From assembly GCA_964388175.1 (NCBI GenBank), contig CAYLYS010000019.1, positions 1-38,449 of the forward strand: DNA of 38,449 nt, written 5' to 3'. Shown here one piece after another: positions 14,274-22,018 of the stretch (its first letter is position 1; every line of letters begins with the position of its first letter). A program made the position numbers and the translations under genes. Source of the stretch: JAITWN01 sp964388175. Lineage in GTDB: Bacteria; Pseudomonadota; Gammaproteobacteria; SZUA-140. The notes under the pieces are model-generated. The model did not search any database. It was not told the origin of the DNA and saw only the letters and a list, made by a program, of their open reading frames with translations.

Positions 14274-14909
14274 TCAGGCGGCGCGGCGCGGCAGGAAACG
14301 CATCGCGAGGACGACGGCAAGCCCGGTGATGGCGCCGTACAGATGCGCATCGACGATGACCGCTCCGCCGACGAATTCCTCCGTACTGGGCATGGCGCCG
14401 TAGATCTGTTCCCAGGCCAGTTTCAGCGTCAGCAGGGCGAGCAGCAGCCATTCCATGCGGTAGCCGGCATAGATGCTGCTGACGGCGCCGGCGACGAACA
14501 GGCCGTGCAGCGCGCCGGACATGCCGACGTACCAGTCCAGGTCCGGATGGAACAGCATCAGTCCTGCGCTGACGCCGATCGAGCAGCAGCAGAACACCAC
14601 CACCCAGTGTTCGGGGCTCATCGTGCGCCCGAATACCAGCCAGATCAGCAGCAGTCCACCGAGATTGACCAGCAGGTGCGGCCATCCCAGGTGGACGATG
14701 TGCGCGCCGAGCACGCGCCAGACCTCGCCGTCGAGGATCGCTCCCTGCTCGTGGCGCAGCCAGTCACGCAGATCGGAACCGCCGATCATGGCGGCGACCG
14801 ACAGCACGCCGAGCGCCAGCGGAAACAGAAAGGATGGGGTTTCTTCCGGGGGTTCGTCCGTCGCCGCTTGCCGCTGCTCCTGCTCGGATCCGGTGTCTTC
14901 AGTGCTCAT
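14274..14909 (-). CDS. Rhombosortase-like rhomboid intramembrane serine protease
   Basis: This is a 211-residue polytopic membrane protein. An acidic cytosolic start (residues 1-25) is followed by about six hydrophobic helices. EVWRVLGAHIVHLGWPHLLVN (62-82) is the rhomboid loop and helix-2 region; GMSGALHG (129-136) holds the nucleophile Ser131; His189 in DAHLYG is the partner base. The GxSGxLHG form is the one I associate with rhombosortases, which process GlyGly-CTERM proteins. No GlyGly-CTERM protein is visible in the window, so the subfamily call is moderate. Its start overlaps the end of glnD by 11 bases, implying co-translation with map-glnD. Confidence 0.85.
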   Translation of the reverse strand: MSTEDTGSEQEQRQAATDEPPEETPSFLFPLALGVLSVAAMIGGSDLRDWLRHEQGAILDGEVWRVLGAHIVHLGWPHLLVNLGGLLLIWLVFGRTMSPEHWVVVFCCCSIGVSAGLMLFHPDLDWYVGMSGALHGLFVAGAVSSIYAGYRMEWLLLALLTLKLAWEQIYGAMPSTEEFVGGAVIVDAHLYGAITGLAVVLAMRFLPRRAA

Positions 14910-17586
14910 CGAGTGTTTCCATTAATTGATTGCGCAGCGCACCGAGACGGTCTTCGTCGTCGAGCGGCCGGTTGTCGCGGTCGGTGATGAAGAACACGTC
15001 TTCGACGCGTTCGCCGAAAGTGGCGATCTTGGCGTGCTGCACTTTGACGCCGTGGGCGATGAAGGCGCGGCCGACGCGAGCCAGCAGGCCGGGGCGATCG
15101 ACGGTGACCAGCTCGGCGACGGTGTATCTGCGCTGGATGTCATCACTGAACGTCACCTGGGTCGGAATCAGAAAGTGGCGCAGCTGGCGCGCGGCGCGCC
15201 GCGAGATGCGCAGCGCGCCGAGATCGTTCAGGGCGATGCGCTTGGCGAGCGTTGTTCTGATCTCATCGAGCTGCAGCGGATTGTGCAGCGGTTTGCCCGC
15301 TTCGTCGAGAACGATGTAGGTGTCGAGCGTGTGTCCATCGCGCGTGGTGACGATGCGCGCGCTGAGGATGTTCAGGCCCAGCTGATCGAGCGCGCCGGTG
15401 GTGAGCGCGAACAGGTGTTCGTGGTCGTCGCTGTAGATGAATATTTCGGTGCCGCCGCGTTCGGTCTGTTCGCGGATGGAAATCAGCGGCAGAGGGACGT
15501 TGTTGCCGAGGATCTGGCGCATCTGCCAGGCGATTTCATCGGCTGAGTGGCGGAGGAAGTACTCGTCTTCATCCAGCGTCTCCCACAGGGCGCGGATCCT
15601 TGCCTGATCGAGATCGGCGAGCAGGGCGCGGGCGGCGCTCTGCGTTTCCGCCACCTGCTCGCCCCGGTGCAGCGGGTTTTCCAGTCCGCGCGTCAGCGCG
15701 CGCCGCGTCGCCGTATACAGTTCCTTGAGCAGGGCGTCGCGCCAGTTGTTCCACAGGCTGGGGTTGGTGGCGCGGATATCGGCGACGGTGAGCAGGTAGA
15801 GATGATCGAGACGCATCTGATCGCCCACCGTTTTGGCAAAGGCGCTGATTACTTCGGGGTCGTCGATGTCCTTGTGCTGCGCGGTCACCGACATCAGCAG
15901 GTGCTGGCGGACCAGCCAGGCGACCAGGCGCGCTTCGTTGTCGTCGATGCCGTGTTGTACACAGAATTCGAAGGCATCATCGGCGCCGAGCACCGAATGG
16001 TCGCCGCCGCGTCCCTTGGCGATGTCATGGAACAGCGCCGCCAGATAGAGCAGCTCGAGCCTGGGAATGCGTTTGATGATCTTGCTGCACAGCGCGAACT
16101 CGTCGGCATAGTCGGCGATGGTGAAGCGGCGCAGATTGCGCACCACGTACAGCGTGTGTTCGTCGACGGTATAGGTATGGAACAGGTCGTACTGCATCTG
16201 TCCGACGATGGCGCCGAAAGCGGGGAAATAGGCCGCAAGAATGCCGTAGCGGTTCATGCGCCGCAGCTCGTGGGTGACGCCGCGCGGCTGGCGCAGGATG
16301 GTCATGAACAGTTCGCGGCAGCGCGGATCGTCGCGGAAGCGCTGGTCGATGAGCGGAAGATGACGGCGAATCTGGCGCACGGTGGCGACGCCCACGCCCT
16401 GCAGTTCCGGATGCTGCGCCATGAGCAGGAAGAGCTCCAGCAGGGCGGGCGGCTGCTGCCGGAAAACCTCCGCGCCGGTGGTTTCGAGATAGCCGTTGCG
16501 GACATGGAAACGCTCGTTGAGCGGTGTGATCTCGTCGGGTTGTGCGCGCGGCAGAATGACTTCACGCAGCAGCTGCAGCAGCATTTCGTTGAGGCGGCCG
16601 AGTCCGGTGACGTTGCGGTAGTATTCCTTCATGAACTGCTCGACCGCCAGGCGGTGGCGGTCGTCCTGGTAACCGAAGCTGCGGGCAAGCGCCTGCTGAT
16701 GATCGAACAGCAGGCGGTTCTCGTCGCGTCCGCTGAGCAGATGCAGCGCGTAGCGCACCCGCCACAGGAACTCCCGGTAAGTCATCAGCTCTTCATATTC
16801 GTGCGCGGTGAGAAAGCCGTGCTGCGCCAGATCGCGCAGGGCGCCAGTGCCGAAGTGGCGCTGGGCGATCCAGACGATGGTCTGCAGATCGCGCAGGCCG
16901 CCGGGTCCGTCCTTGACGTTGGGTTCGAGCTTGTAGGCGGTGCCGTGGTATTTGCGGTGTCGTTCGGTCTGCTCGGCATACTTCGCAGCGCAGAAAGCGG
17001 CGGGAGGCCACAGCTGCGCCGGTCCGGTGCGCAGGCGCATCTCATCGAAGAGGTCGCGGGAGCCGGCGATGCAACGCGATTCCATGAGATTGGTGGCGAC
17101 GCCGACGTCGTTTCCGGCTTCCTGCACGCATTCTTCGACGGTGCGCACGCTGTGGCCGACCTTGAGGCCGATGTCCCAGAGGAAGGCGAGAAAATTCTCC
17201 ACCGGTGCGCTGTGCGCGCGCGGCGCACCTGGCGGCAGCAGGATGAGCAGATCGACGTCGGAATGCGGATGCAGCTCGCCGCGGCCATAGCCGCCCACCG
17301 CGACCAGTGACAGATGCTCGTGCTGCCCGCTCATGAAGCGATCCCAGGCGCGGATCAGCAACTCATCGGTATACCAGGCGCGCTGGTGGACGAGGTCGGT
17401 GACGGGGATGCCGCGGTGAAACTGATCTTCGAGCGCATCGTGCACGGTGCGCAGCATGTGGCGGAAGAGTTCGATCGGCGTCGAGGTGCCGGCGAGCGTG
17501 CGATCGAAGGAGCCGGTGAAGAAAAGCTGCAGGTCGGTGAGCGAGGTCGGCGCGCCGTCCTGAGGGGGGGGGCCGGTTCGCTTCAT
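14899..17586 (-). CDS. glnD: Bifunctional uridylyltransferase/uridylyl-removing enzyme GlnD
   Basis: GlnD senses glutamine and uridylylates or de-uridylylates PII proteins, controlling glutamine synthetase and nitrogen regulation. At 895 residues it is close to E. coli (890). The nucleotidyltransferase motif GGYGRGELHPHSDVD is at 98-112 with both Asp residues; the HD-domain motif LFHDIAKGRGGDHS is around 519-531; two ACT domains fill roughly 710-895 (for example YTVAELVTVDRPGLLARVGRAF). All look intact. ATG 17586 is the start; it lies seven bases after the map stop codon, so map-glnD-rhombosortase form one minus-strand operon. E. coli has map-glnD-dapD here; dapD is absent. Confidence 0.97.
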   Translation of the reverse strand: MKRTGPPPQDGAPTSLTDLQLFFTGSFDRTLAGTSTPIELFRHMLRTVHDALEDQFHRGIPVTDLVHQRAWYTDELLIRAWDRFMSGQHEHLSLVAVGGYGRGELHPHSDVDLLILLPPGAPRAHSAPVENFLAFLWDIGLKVGHSVRTVEECVQEAGNDVGVATNLMESRCIAGSRDLFDEMRLRTGPAQLWPPAAFCAAKYAEQTERHRKYHGTAYKLEPNVKDGPGGLRDLQTIVWIAQRHFGTGALRDLAQHGFLTAHEYEELMTYREFLWRVRYALHLLSGRDENRLLFDHQQALARSFGYQDDRHRLAVEQFMKEYYRNVTGLGRLNEMLLQLLREVILPRAQPDEITPLNERFHVRNGYLETTGAEVFRQQPPALLELFLLMAQHPELQGVGVATVRQIRRHLPLIDQRFRDDPRCRELFMTILRQPRGVTHELRRMNRYGILAAYFPAFGAIVGQMQYDLFHTYTVDEHTLYVVRNLRRFTIADYADEFALCSKIIKRIPRLELLYLAALFHDIAKGRGGDHSVLGADDAFEFCVQHGIDDNEARLVAWLVRQHLLMSVTAQHKDIDDPEVISAFAKTVGDQMRLDHLYLLTVADIRATNPSLWNNWRDALLKELYTATRRALTRGLENPLHRGEQVAETQSAARALLADLDQARIRALWETLDEDEYFLRHSADEIAWQMRQILGNNVPLPLISIREQTERGGTEIFIYSDDHEHLFALTTGALDQLGLNILSARIVTTRDGHTLDTYIVLDEAGKPLHNPLQLDEIRTTLAKRIALNDLGALRISRRAARQLRHFLIPTQVTFSDDIQRRYTVAELVTVDRPGLLARVGRAFIAHGVKVQHAKIATFGERVEDVFFITDRDNRPLDDEDRLGALRNQLMETLDEH

Positions 17587-17593
17587 GGCGCGG

Positions 17594-18361
17594 TCAGATG
17601 TCCTCGCCGGGAACCCTGGTGAGAACCTCGTAGCCGTCGTTCGTGACCAGCACCGTGTGTTCCCACTGCGCCGACAGACTGCGGTCGCGGGTGACCACGG
17701 TCCAGCCGTCGGGCAGCAGTTTGACCTGGCGCCGGCCGGCATTGACCATGGGTTCGATGGTGAAGGTCATGCCCGGTTCGAGCGTGATGCCGGTACCGGG
17801 CGTGCCGTAGTGCAGTACCTGCGGCTCTTCGTGGAAACGCAGGCCGATGCCGTGTCCGCAGTATTCGCGCACCACCGACATGCCGCTGCCTTCGGCGTGG
17901 CGCTGCATGGCATGGCCGAGGTCGCCGAGGCGGGCGCCCGGCTTGACCATCTCGATGCCGATGCGCATGCATTCGTAGGCGATCTGGCTGACGCGGCGGG
18001 CGATGATCGAAGGTTCGCCGACCATATACATCTTGCTGGTGTCGCCGTGCCAGCCGTCCTTGATGACGGTGACATCGATATTGACGATATCGCCGTCTTT
18101 CAGAATGCGCGGCCCCGGGATGCCGTGGCAGACCTGGTGGTTGACCGACGTGCAGATGGATTTGGGGAAGCCGTGGTAATTGAGCGGTGCGGGTACGGCG
18201 TGCTGCACCCGGGTGATGTGATCGTGGCAGATACGATCCAGCTCTTCCGTGGTGATGCCCGGCCGCACGTGTTCGCGGATCATGGCCAGCACTTCGGCGG
18301 CCAGTCGCCCGGCGACCCGCATCCCTTCGATTTCATCGCCCGTCTTGATGTGAATGCTCAT
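17594..18361 (-). CDS. map: Methionine aminopeptidase, type I
   Basis: This dimetal enzyme removes initiator methionine from nascent proteins in the cytoplasm. It is 255 residues, against 264 in E. coli, starting MSIHIKTGDEIEGMRVAGRLAAEVL. Metal ligands and motifs are visible: NYHGFPKSICTSVNHQVCHGIPG (conserved His), DGDIVNIDVTVIKDGWHGDTSKM (two Asp ligands), GHGIG (His), and FTIEPM and QWEHT (Glu ligands). ATG 18361 aligns with the family start; an ATG six codons upstream is possible. It diverges from rpsB, the usual gammaproteobacterial arrangement, and heads the glnD operon. Confidence 0.97.
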   Translation of the reverse strand: MSIHIKTGDEIEGMRVAGRLAAEVLAMIREHVRPGITTEELDRICHDHITRVQHAVPAPLNYHGFPKSICTSVNHQVCHGIPGPRILKDGDIVNIDVTVIKDGWHGDTSKMYMVGEPSIIARRVSQIAYECMRIGIEMVKPGARLGDLGHAMQRHAEGSGMSVVREYCGHGIGLRFHEEPQVLHYGTPGTGITLEPGMTFTIEPMVNAGRRQVKLLPDGWTVVTRDRSLSAQWEHTVLVTNDGYEVLTRVPGEDI

Positions 18362-18587
18362 GTGTCCACTGCCGGCCATCCGGCCGGTATTCGTTCCCGT
18401 TGTCGATCGTGGCGCGACCCCGCCCGGCGGTGTCCCGCATCGCCTGCCGCGGACCGCTGTCGGTGCGTACGGGGCGGGCCGCTTACGTGTCTGTTGCGAT
18501 TGAAGATTCCGCAGCAGCGGCCTATGTTATCCCGAACGTCGCCGGATTGACAGCGGGCGCTGTGCCCGTTTTTGCGTCGCCGCGGAT

Positions 18588-18616
18588 TTGTGCGGGCGCC
18601 GCGGATATGGTATAAA
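18588..18616 (+). promoter_or_regulatory. Candidate sigma-70 promoter of rpsB-tsf with GC-rich discriminator
   Basis: TTGTGC (18588-18593) and TATAAA (18611-18616) are spaced by the ideal 17 bases. The discriminator after the -10 box is GCGCGCGC, the kind of GC-rich start region linked to stringent (ppGpp/DksA) control of ribosomal promoters. Predicted start is about 18622-18624, giving a leader of roughly 165 nt, similar to the E. coli rpsB leader as I recall it. Confidence 0.65.
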
Positions 18617-18626
18617 GCGCGCGCAA

Positions 18627-18666
18627 CGTATTATATATAAAGTAGATTTCTGCCATATATAATACG
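18627..18666. promoter_or_regulatory. Perfect AT-rich inverted repeat at the rpsB transcript start
   Basis: CGTATTATATAT (18627-18638) and ATATATAATACG (18655-18666) are exact reverse complements of 12 bases around a 16-base loop. Each arm also contains a TATAAT on one strand (18658-18663 plus; 18630-18635 minus). It could be a 5'-end RNA hairpin, or paired outward or inward -10 elements. Confidence 0.55.
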
Positions 18667-18696
18667 GGCTCCCAGCCACAGGCGGGATACTACACA

Positions 18697-18756
18697 CATA
18701 TGCCGGCAAGCGCGCATCCGGGTGCCCTCCACGGGTCGAGATGCGTGCGGCATATG
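18697..18756 (+). promoter_or_regulatory. Two-part stem-loop in the rpsB leader (probable S2 autoregulatory element)
   Basis: CATATGCCG (18697-18705) pairs perfectly with CGGCATATG (18748-18756). Inside it, GCGCATC (18712-18718) pairs with GATGCGT (18740-18746) with one G-U pair. Known: gammaproteobacterial rpsB leaders carry a conserved structure through which free S2 represses rpsB-tsf. Inference: this stem-loop is that element, because of its position 31 bases before the start codon. Confidence 0.6.
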
Positions 18757-18787
18757 GAGGCTCAACCCGAATCAGGAGTTTTGATCA

Positions 18788-19666
18788 ATGGCAAACGTCA
18801 CCATGCGCCAGATGTTGGAATCCGGCGTGCATTTCGGCCATCAGGCCCGCTACTGGAATCCCAAGATGGCTCCCTACATCTACGGGGAGCGCAGCAAGAT
18901 TCACATCATCAACCTCGAAACCACACTGCCGCTGTTCAATGACGCGATGAATTTCATCGGCCGTCTGGCGGCGAAGAAAGGCAACATCATGTTCGTCGGC
19001 ACCAAGCGTGCGGCGCGCGATATCGTGCAGCAGGAAGCACGGCGTTGCGGCATGCCCTATGTCAATGAGCGCTGGATGGGCGGCATGATGACCAATTTCA
19101 AGACGGTGAAGCAGTCGATCCGCCGTCTGAAGGAACTCGAGGCGCTGTTCGAAGAAGGCGGCGGTGCCGAGCGCATCAGCAAGAAGGAAGGGCTCAAGCG
19201 TCGGCGCGAACTCGACAAGCTCGAGAGCAGCCTCGGCGGCATCAAGGATATCGCCGGCCTGCCCGATGCGCTGTTCGTCATCGATGTCGGTCACGAGAAG
19301 ATCGCGATCAGCGAAGCCGTCAAGCTCGGTATCCCGGTGGTCGCCATCGTCGATACCAACAACAGCCCTGACGGTGTCGACTATGTCATTCCCGGCAACG
19401 ACGACGCCATCCGCGCCATTGGACTGTACGCCCGCGCCGCTGCCGATGCGGTGCTCGAAAGCCGCGCTGCCGCGCTGCAGCTCGACGGCGGCGACGATGA
19501 GTTCGTCGAGCTCGACGAGAAAGGCGATGTCACGGAACAGGCGCGCAAGGGCGTGAAGAAGCCTGTGCGCAAGGTGTCGGTGAAGCGCAAGGCCGCCATC
19601 GGCAAGGGTGACGGCGAGGCTGCCGCGGACGAGGATCTCGCCACCGGGGACGCGGCGAATTCCTGA
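18788..19666 (+). CDS. rpsB: Ribosomal protein S2
   Basis: S2 is a 30S ribosomal subunit protein and the first gene of the translation block. The sequence starts MANVTMRQMLESGVHFGHQARYWNPKM and keeps the family motifs FVGTKRAARDIVQQEA, NERWMGGMMTNFKTV, LPDALFVIDVGHEKIAISEA and PVVAIVDTNNSPDGVDYVIPGNDDA. At 292 residues it is about 50 longer than E. coli S2 (241). The excess is a C-terminal acidic then basic tail (after about residue 240: KKPVRKVSVKRKAAIGKG, then an acidic end). AGGAG ten bases upstream fixes ATG 18788. It is cotranscribed with tsf. Confidence 0.97.
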   Translation: MANVTMRQMLESGVHFGHQARYWNPKMAPYIYGERSKIHIINLETTLPLFNDAMNFIGRLAAKKGNIMFVGTKRAARDIVQQEARRCGMPYVNERWMGGMMTNFKTVKQSIRRLKELEALFEEGGGAERISKKEGLKRRRELDKLESSLGGIKDIAGLPDALFVIDVGHEKIAISEAVKLGIPVVAIVDTNNSPDGVDYVIPGNDDAIRAIGLYARAAADAVLESRAAALQLDGGDDEFVELDEKGDVTEQARKGVKKPVRKVSVKRKAAIGKGDGEAAADEDLATGDAANS

Positions 19667-19676
19667 AACTCGCATG

Positions 19677-19708
19677 CCGCGCGCGGTTCCCTGGCGGGCC
19701 GCGCGCGG
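19677..19708 (+). terminator. GC hairpin between rpsB and tsf (possible attenuator)
   Basis: CCGCGCGCGG occurs at 19677-19686 and again at 19699-19708. The sequence is self-complementary, so the two copies form a 10-bp stem with a 12-base loop. No T-tract follows. It could reduce read-through or protect the upstream mRNA, setting the S2:EF-Ts ratio. Confidence 0.45.
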
Positions 19709-19735
19709 GCTTCGTGAAAGATCATATCGAGGTTT

Positions 19736-20632
19736 ATGACTGTGGAAATTTCAGCAGCACTGGTAAAGGAATTGCGCGAGCGCACCGGCTCGGGCCTGAT
19801 GGAATGCAAGCGTGCGCTGGTCGAGACGAGCGGCGATGTCGATGCCGCCATCGAACTCATGCGCAAACAGGGCCTGGTCAAGGCGGACAAGAAGGCCGGA
19901 CGCACGGCGGCCGAAGGCCGCATCGGTCTGCACGTTGCCGATAACGGCGCCATCGGCGCCGTGGTGGAAATCAACTGCGAGACCGACTTCGTGGCCAAGG
20001 CCGACGATTTCATCGCTTTCGTCGACCGCGCCCTGTCGCGCGCCGTCGAGGCGCGCATCGGCGACGTCGAGCAACTGCTGGCCGCGCCTGCGCAGGCGGG
20101 CTCCGATGTGACCGTCGATACGCAGCGCCGTGAACTGGTGGCGAAGATCGGCGAGAACATCAATCTGCGGCGCATCGCGCTGTTCGAAGCGCAGCAGGGC
20201 CATGTCGTCGCCGGCTATCTGCACGGAACCCGCATCGGCGTGCTGGTCGAACTGGCCGGCGGCGATGCCGCGCTGGCGCGCGATATCGCCATGCACATCG
20301 CGGCGAGCAAGCCGGTCGCGGTTTCGGAGGACGACGTGCCCGCCGACGTGATCGCCAAGGAGCGGGAAATCTTCAGCGCGCAGGCGGCGGAAAGCGGCAA
20401 GCCGGCGGACATCGTCGAGAAGATGGTGGTCGGACGCATCAAGAAATTCCTTGCCGAGATCACGCTGCTCGGCCAGCCCTTCGTCAAGGATCCCGATACC
20501 TCGGTTGCCAAGCTGCTTGCCGGCGCGGGCGCGAAGGTCGTGCGCTTCGTGCGTTTCGAGGTCGGCGAAGGCGTGGAAAAGGTCACGACCGATTTTGCCG
20601 CGGAAGTCATGGCTCAGGTGCGCGGAGACTGA
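19736..20632 (+). CDS. tsf: Translation elongation factor Ts
   Basis: EF-Ts exchanges GDP for GTP on EF-Tu. It is 298 residues (E. coli 283). The N-terminal UBA-like module VKELRERTGSGLMECKRALVETSGDVDAAIELMRKQG is followed by the core with INCETDFVAKADDFIAFV and GENINLRRIALFE, then the dimerisation and C-terminal modules (KMVVGRIKKFLAEITLLGQPFVKD). GAGG seven bases upstream supports ATG 19736. The stop codon overlaps the pyrH ATG by one base. Confidence 0.97.
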   Translation: MTVEISAALVKELRERTGSGLMECKRALVETSGDVDAAIELMRKQGLVKADKKAGRTAAEGRIGLHVADNGAIGAVVEINCETDFVAKADDFIAFVDRALSRAVEARIGDVEQLLAAPAQAGSDVTVDTQRRELVAKIGENINLRRIALFEAQQGHVVAGYLHGTRIGVLVELAGGDAALARDIAMHIAASKPVAVSEDDVPADVIAKEREIFSAQAAESGKPADIVEKMVVGRIKKFLAEITLLGQPFVKDPDTSVAKLLAGAGAKVVRFVRFEVGEGVEKVTTDFAAEVMAQVRGD

Positions 20633-21382
20633 TGCCGGTGGCGGAAGCAACGCAGCAGTCGAGCCCGCTCTATCGCCGCATACTGCTCAAGCTGAGCGGA
20701 GAAGCGCTGATGGGCAGCGATGCCTATGGCATCAATCCCGGCGTCGTGCAGCGCGTGGCGCTGGAGATCAAGGATCTGGTCGACAGCGGCGTTCAGGTCG
20801 CCATGGTGATCGGCGGCGGCAATATCTTCCGCGGCATCCAGCTCGCCCAGGGCGGCATGGATCGGGTCACCGGCGACCAGATGGGCATGCTGGCGACGGT
20901 GATCAATGCGCTCGCGATACAGGACAGTCTCGAGCACTACGGCATGCGGGTGCGCGTGATGTCGGCGATCCAGATTCACCAGATTTGCGAGGATTACATT
21001 CGTCGGCGCGCCATCCGCCACCTCGAAAAGGGGCGGGTGGTGGTGTTCGCCGCCGGCACCGGCAATCCTTNNNNNNNNNNCTTTCTTCACCACCGATTCT
21101 GCCGCCAGTCTGCGCGGGGTGGAAATCGGCGCCAATGCGGTGCTCAAGGCGACGAAGGTGGACGGCGTCTATTCGGCCGATCCCCACAAGAGCGCCGATG
21201 CCGTGTTCTATCCCCGGCTCAGCTACGATGAGGTGCTGACGCGCAAGCTCGATGTGATGGATGCGACCGCCATCGTGCTGTGCCGCGACAACAGAATGCC
21301 GCTGCGGGTGTTCAACATCAACAAGCCCGGTGCGCTGCGTCGCGTGGTCATGGCAGGGAACGAAGGCACGATCGTCGAATAG
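20632..21382 (+). CDS. pyrH: UMP kinase, interrupted by an assembly gap
   Basis: Hexameric UMP kinase phosphorylates UMP to UDP with ATP. Motifs are YRRILLKLSGEALMG, VAMVIGGGNIFRG, GDQMGMLATVINALA, then the N-run inside AAGTGNP/FFTTDSAA, then LKATKVDGVYSADPHK and RVFNINKPGALRRVV. The ten N put the two halves out of frame. If the N are removed and the flanking CTT counted once (…AATCCTT / CTTTCTTC…), the frame is restored and reads GNPFFTTDSAA exactly, giving 245 residues (E. coli 241). So the gene is intact and the gap is probably false. It starts at the tsf stop. Confidence 0.95.
21071..21080. other. Assembly gap (10 N) inside pyrH
   Basis: Ten N join two contigs. The flanks share CTT and merge into an uninterrupted pyrH reading frame, so no sequence seems to be missing here. 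Confidence 0.9.
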
Positions 21383-21392
21383 GAGAGGCGTT

Positions 21393-21950
21393 ATGATCAA
21401 CGATATCAAGAAGGACACGGAGCTGCGCATGGGTAAAAGCATCGAGTCCCTCAGGCAGGAGCTGTCCAAGGTCCGCACCGGCCGCGCCCATACCAGTCTG
21501 CTCGATCATGTCCGGGTGTCCTACTACGGCAACGATGTGCCGCTCAGCCAGGTGGCGTCGATCAACGTGGCCGAGGCGCGCGTGCTTACCGTTACCCCCT
21601 GGGAGCGCAATATGGTCCAGGCGGTGGAGAAGGCCATCACCACCTCGGGTCTCGGCCTCAACCCATCCTCGGCCGGTAACGTCATCCGCGTGATACTGCC
21701 CTCGCTGACCGAGGAGCGCCGCCGTGACCTGGTCAAGGTCGTGCGCAGCGAGGCCGAGGGCAGCCGTGTCGCCATTCGCAACATCCGCCGCGAGGCGATG
21801 ACGGGCCTGAAGGATCTGGTGAAGGAAAAGAAAATCAGCGAGGATGACGAGCGGCGCGCGCAGGAAGATATCCAGAAGCTGACCGACCGTTACATCGCCA
21901 GCGCGGACAAAGTCCTGCAGGAGAAAGAAGCGGACCTGATGGAGGTCTGA
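21393..21950 (+). CDS. frr: Ribosome recycling factor
   Basis: RRF, with EF-G, splits post-termination ribosomes. It has 185 residues, the same as E. coli. Motifs are MINDIKKDTELRMGKSIESLRQELSKVRTGRAHTSLLDHVRVSYYG, VPLSQVASINV, VTPWERNM, GLNPSSAGNVIRV, LPSLTEERRRDLVKVV and EDDERRAQEDIQKLTDRYI. AGGAGAGG before ATG 21393 fixes the start. It lies ten bases after pyrH. Confidence 0.98.
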   Translation: MINDIKKDTELRMGKSIESLRQELSKVRTGRAHTSLLDHVRVSYYGNDVPLSQVASINVAEARVLTVTPWERNMVQAVEKAITTSGLGLNPSSAGNVIRVILPSLTEERRRDLVKVVRSEAEGSRVAIRNIRREAMTGLKDLVKEKKISEDDERRAQEDIQKLTDRYIASADKVLQEKEADLMEV

Positions 21951-22018
21951 TGGCGCCGCTGGCACCGTCTGCACGCGGCAACGCCTTTCCAGCCCACCCG
22001 GGCCTATTCCCTTAATCC

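Larger units (their letters stand above)
18362..18787. promoter_or_regulatory. Divergent regulatory region between map and rpsB
   Basis: This 426-base gene-free region has a GC-rich left half adjoining map, where nothing clear was found, and an AT-rich core at about 18606-18666. The rpsB promoter, an inverted repeat and a leader stem-loop, listed separately, occupy 18588-18756. AGGAG (18774-18778) is the rpsB ribosome-binding site. Confidence 0.8.

Noticed and set aside
15547..17310. 587-residue plus-strand frame opposite glnD
   Set aside because: Antisense to glnD with intact catalytic motifs; the composition is that of a shadow frame.
20632..21382. pyrH as a frameshifted pseudogene
   Set aside because: The frame break coincides with an N-run and disappears when the contigs are merged on their shared CTT.
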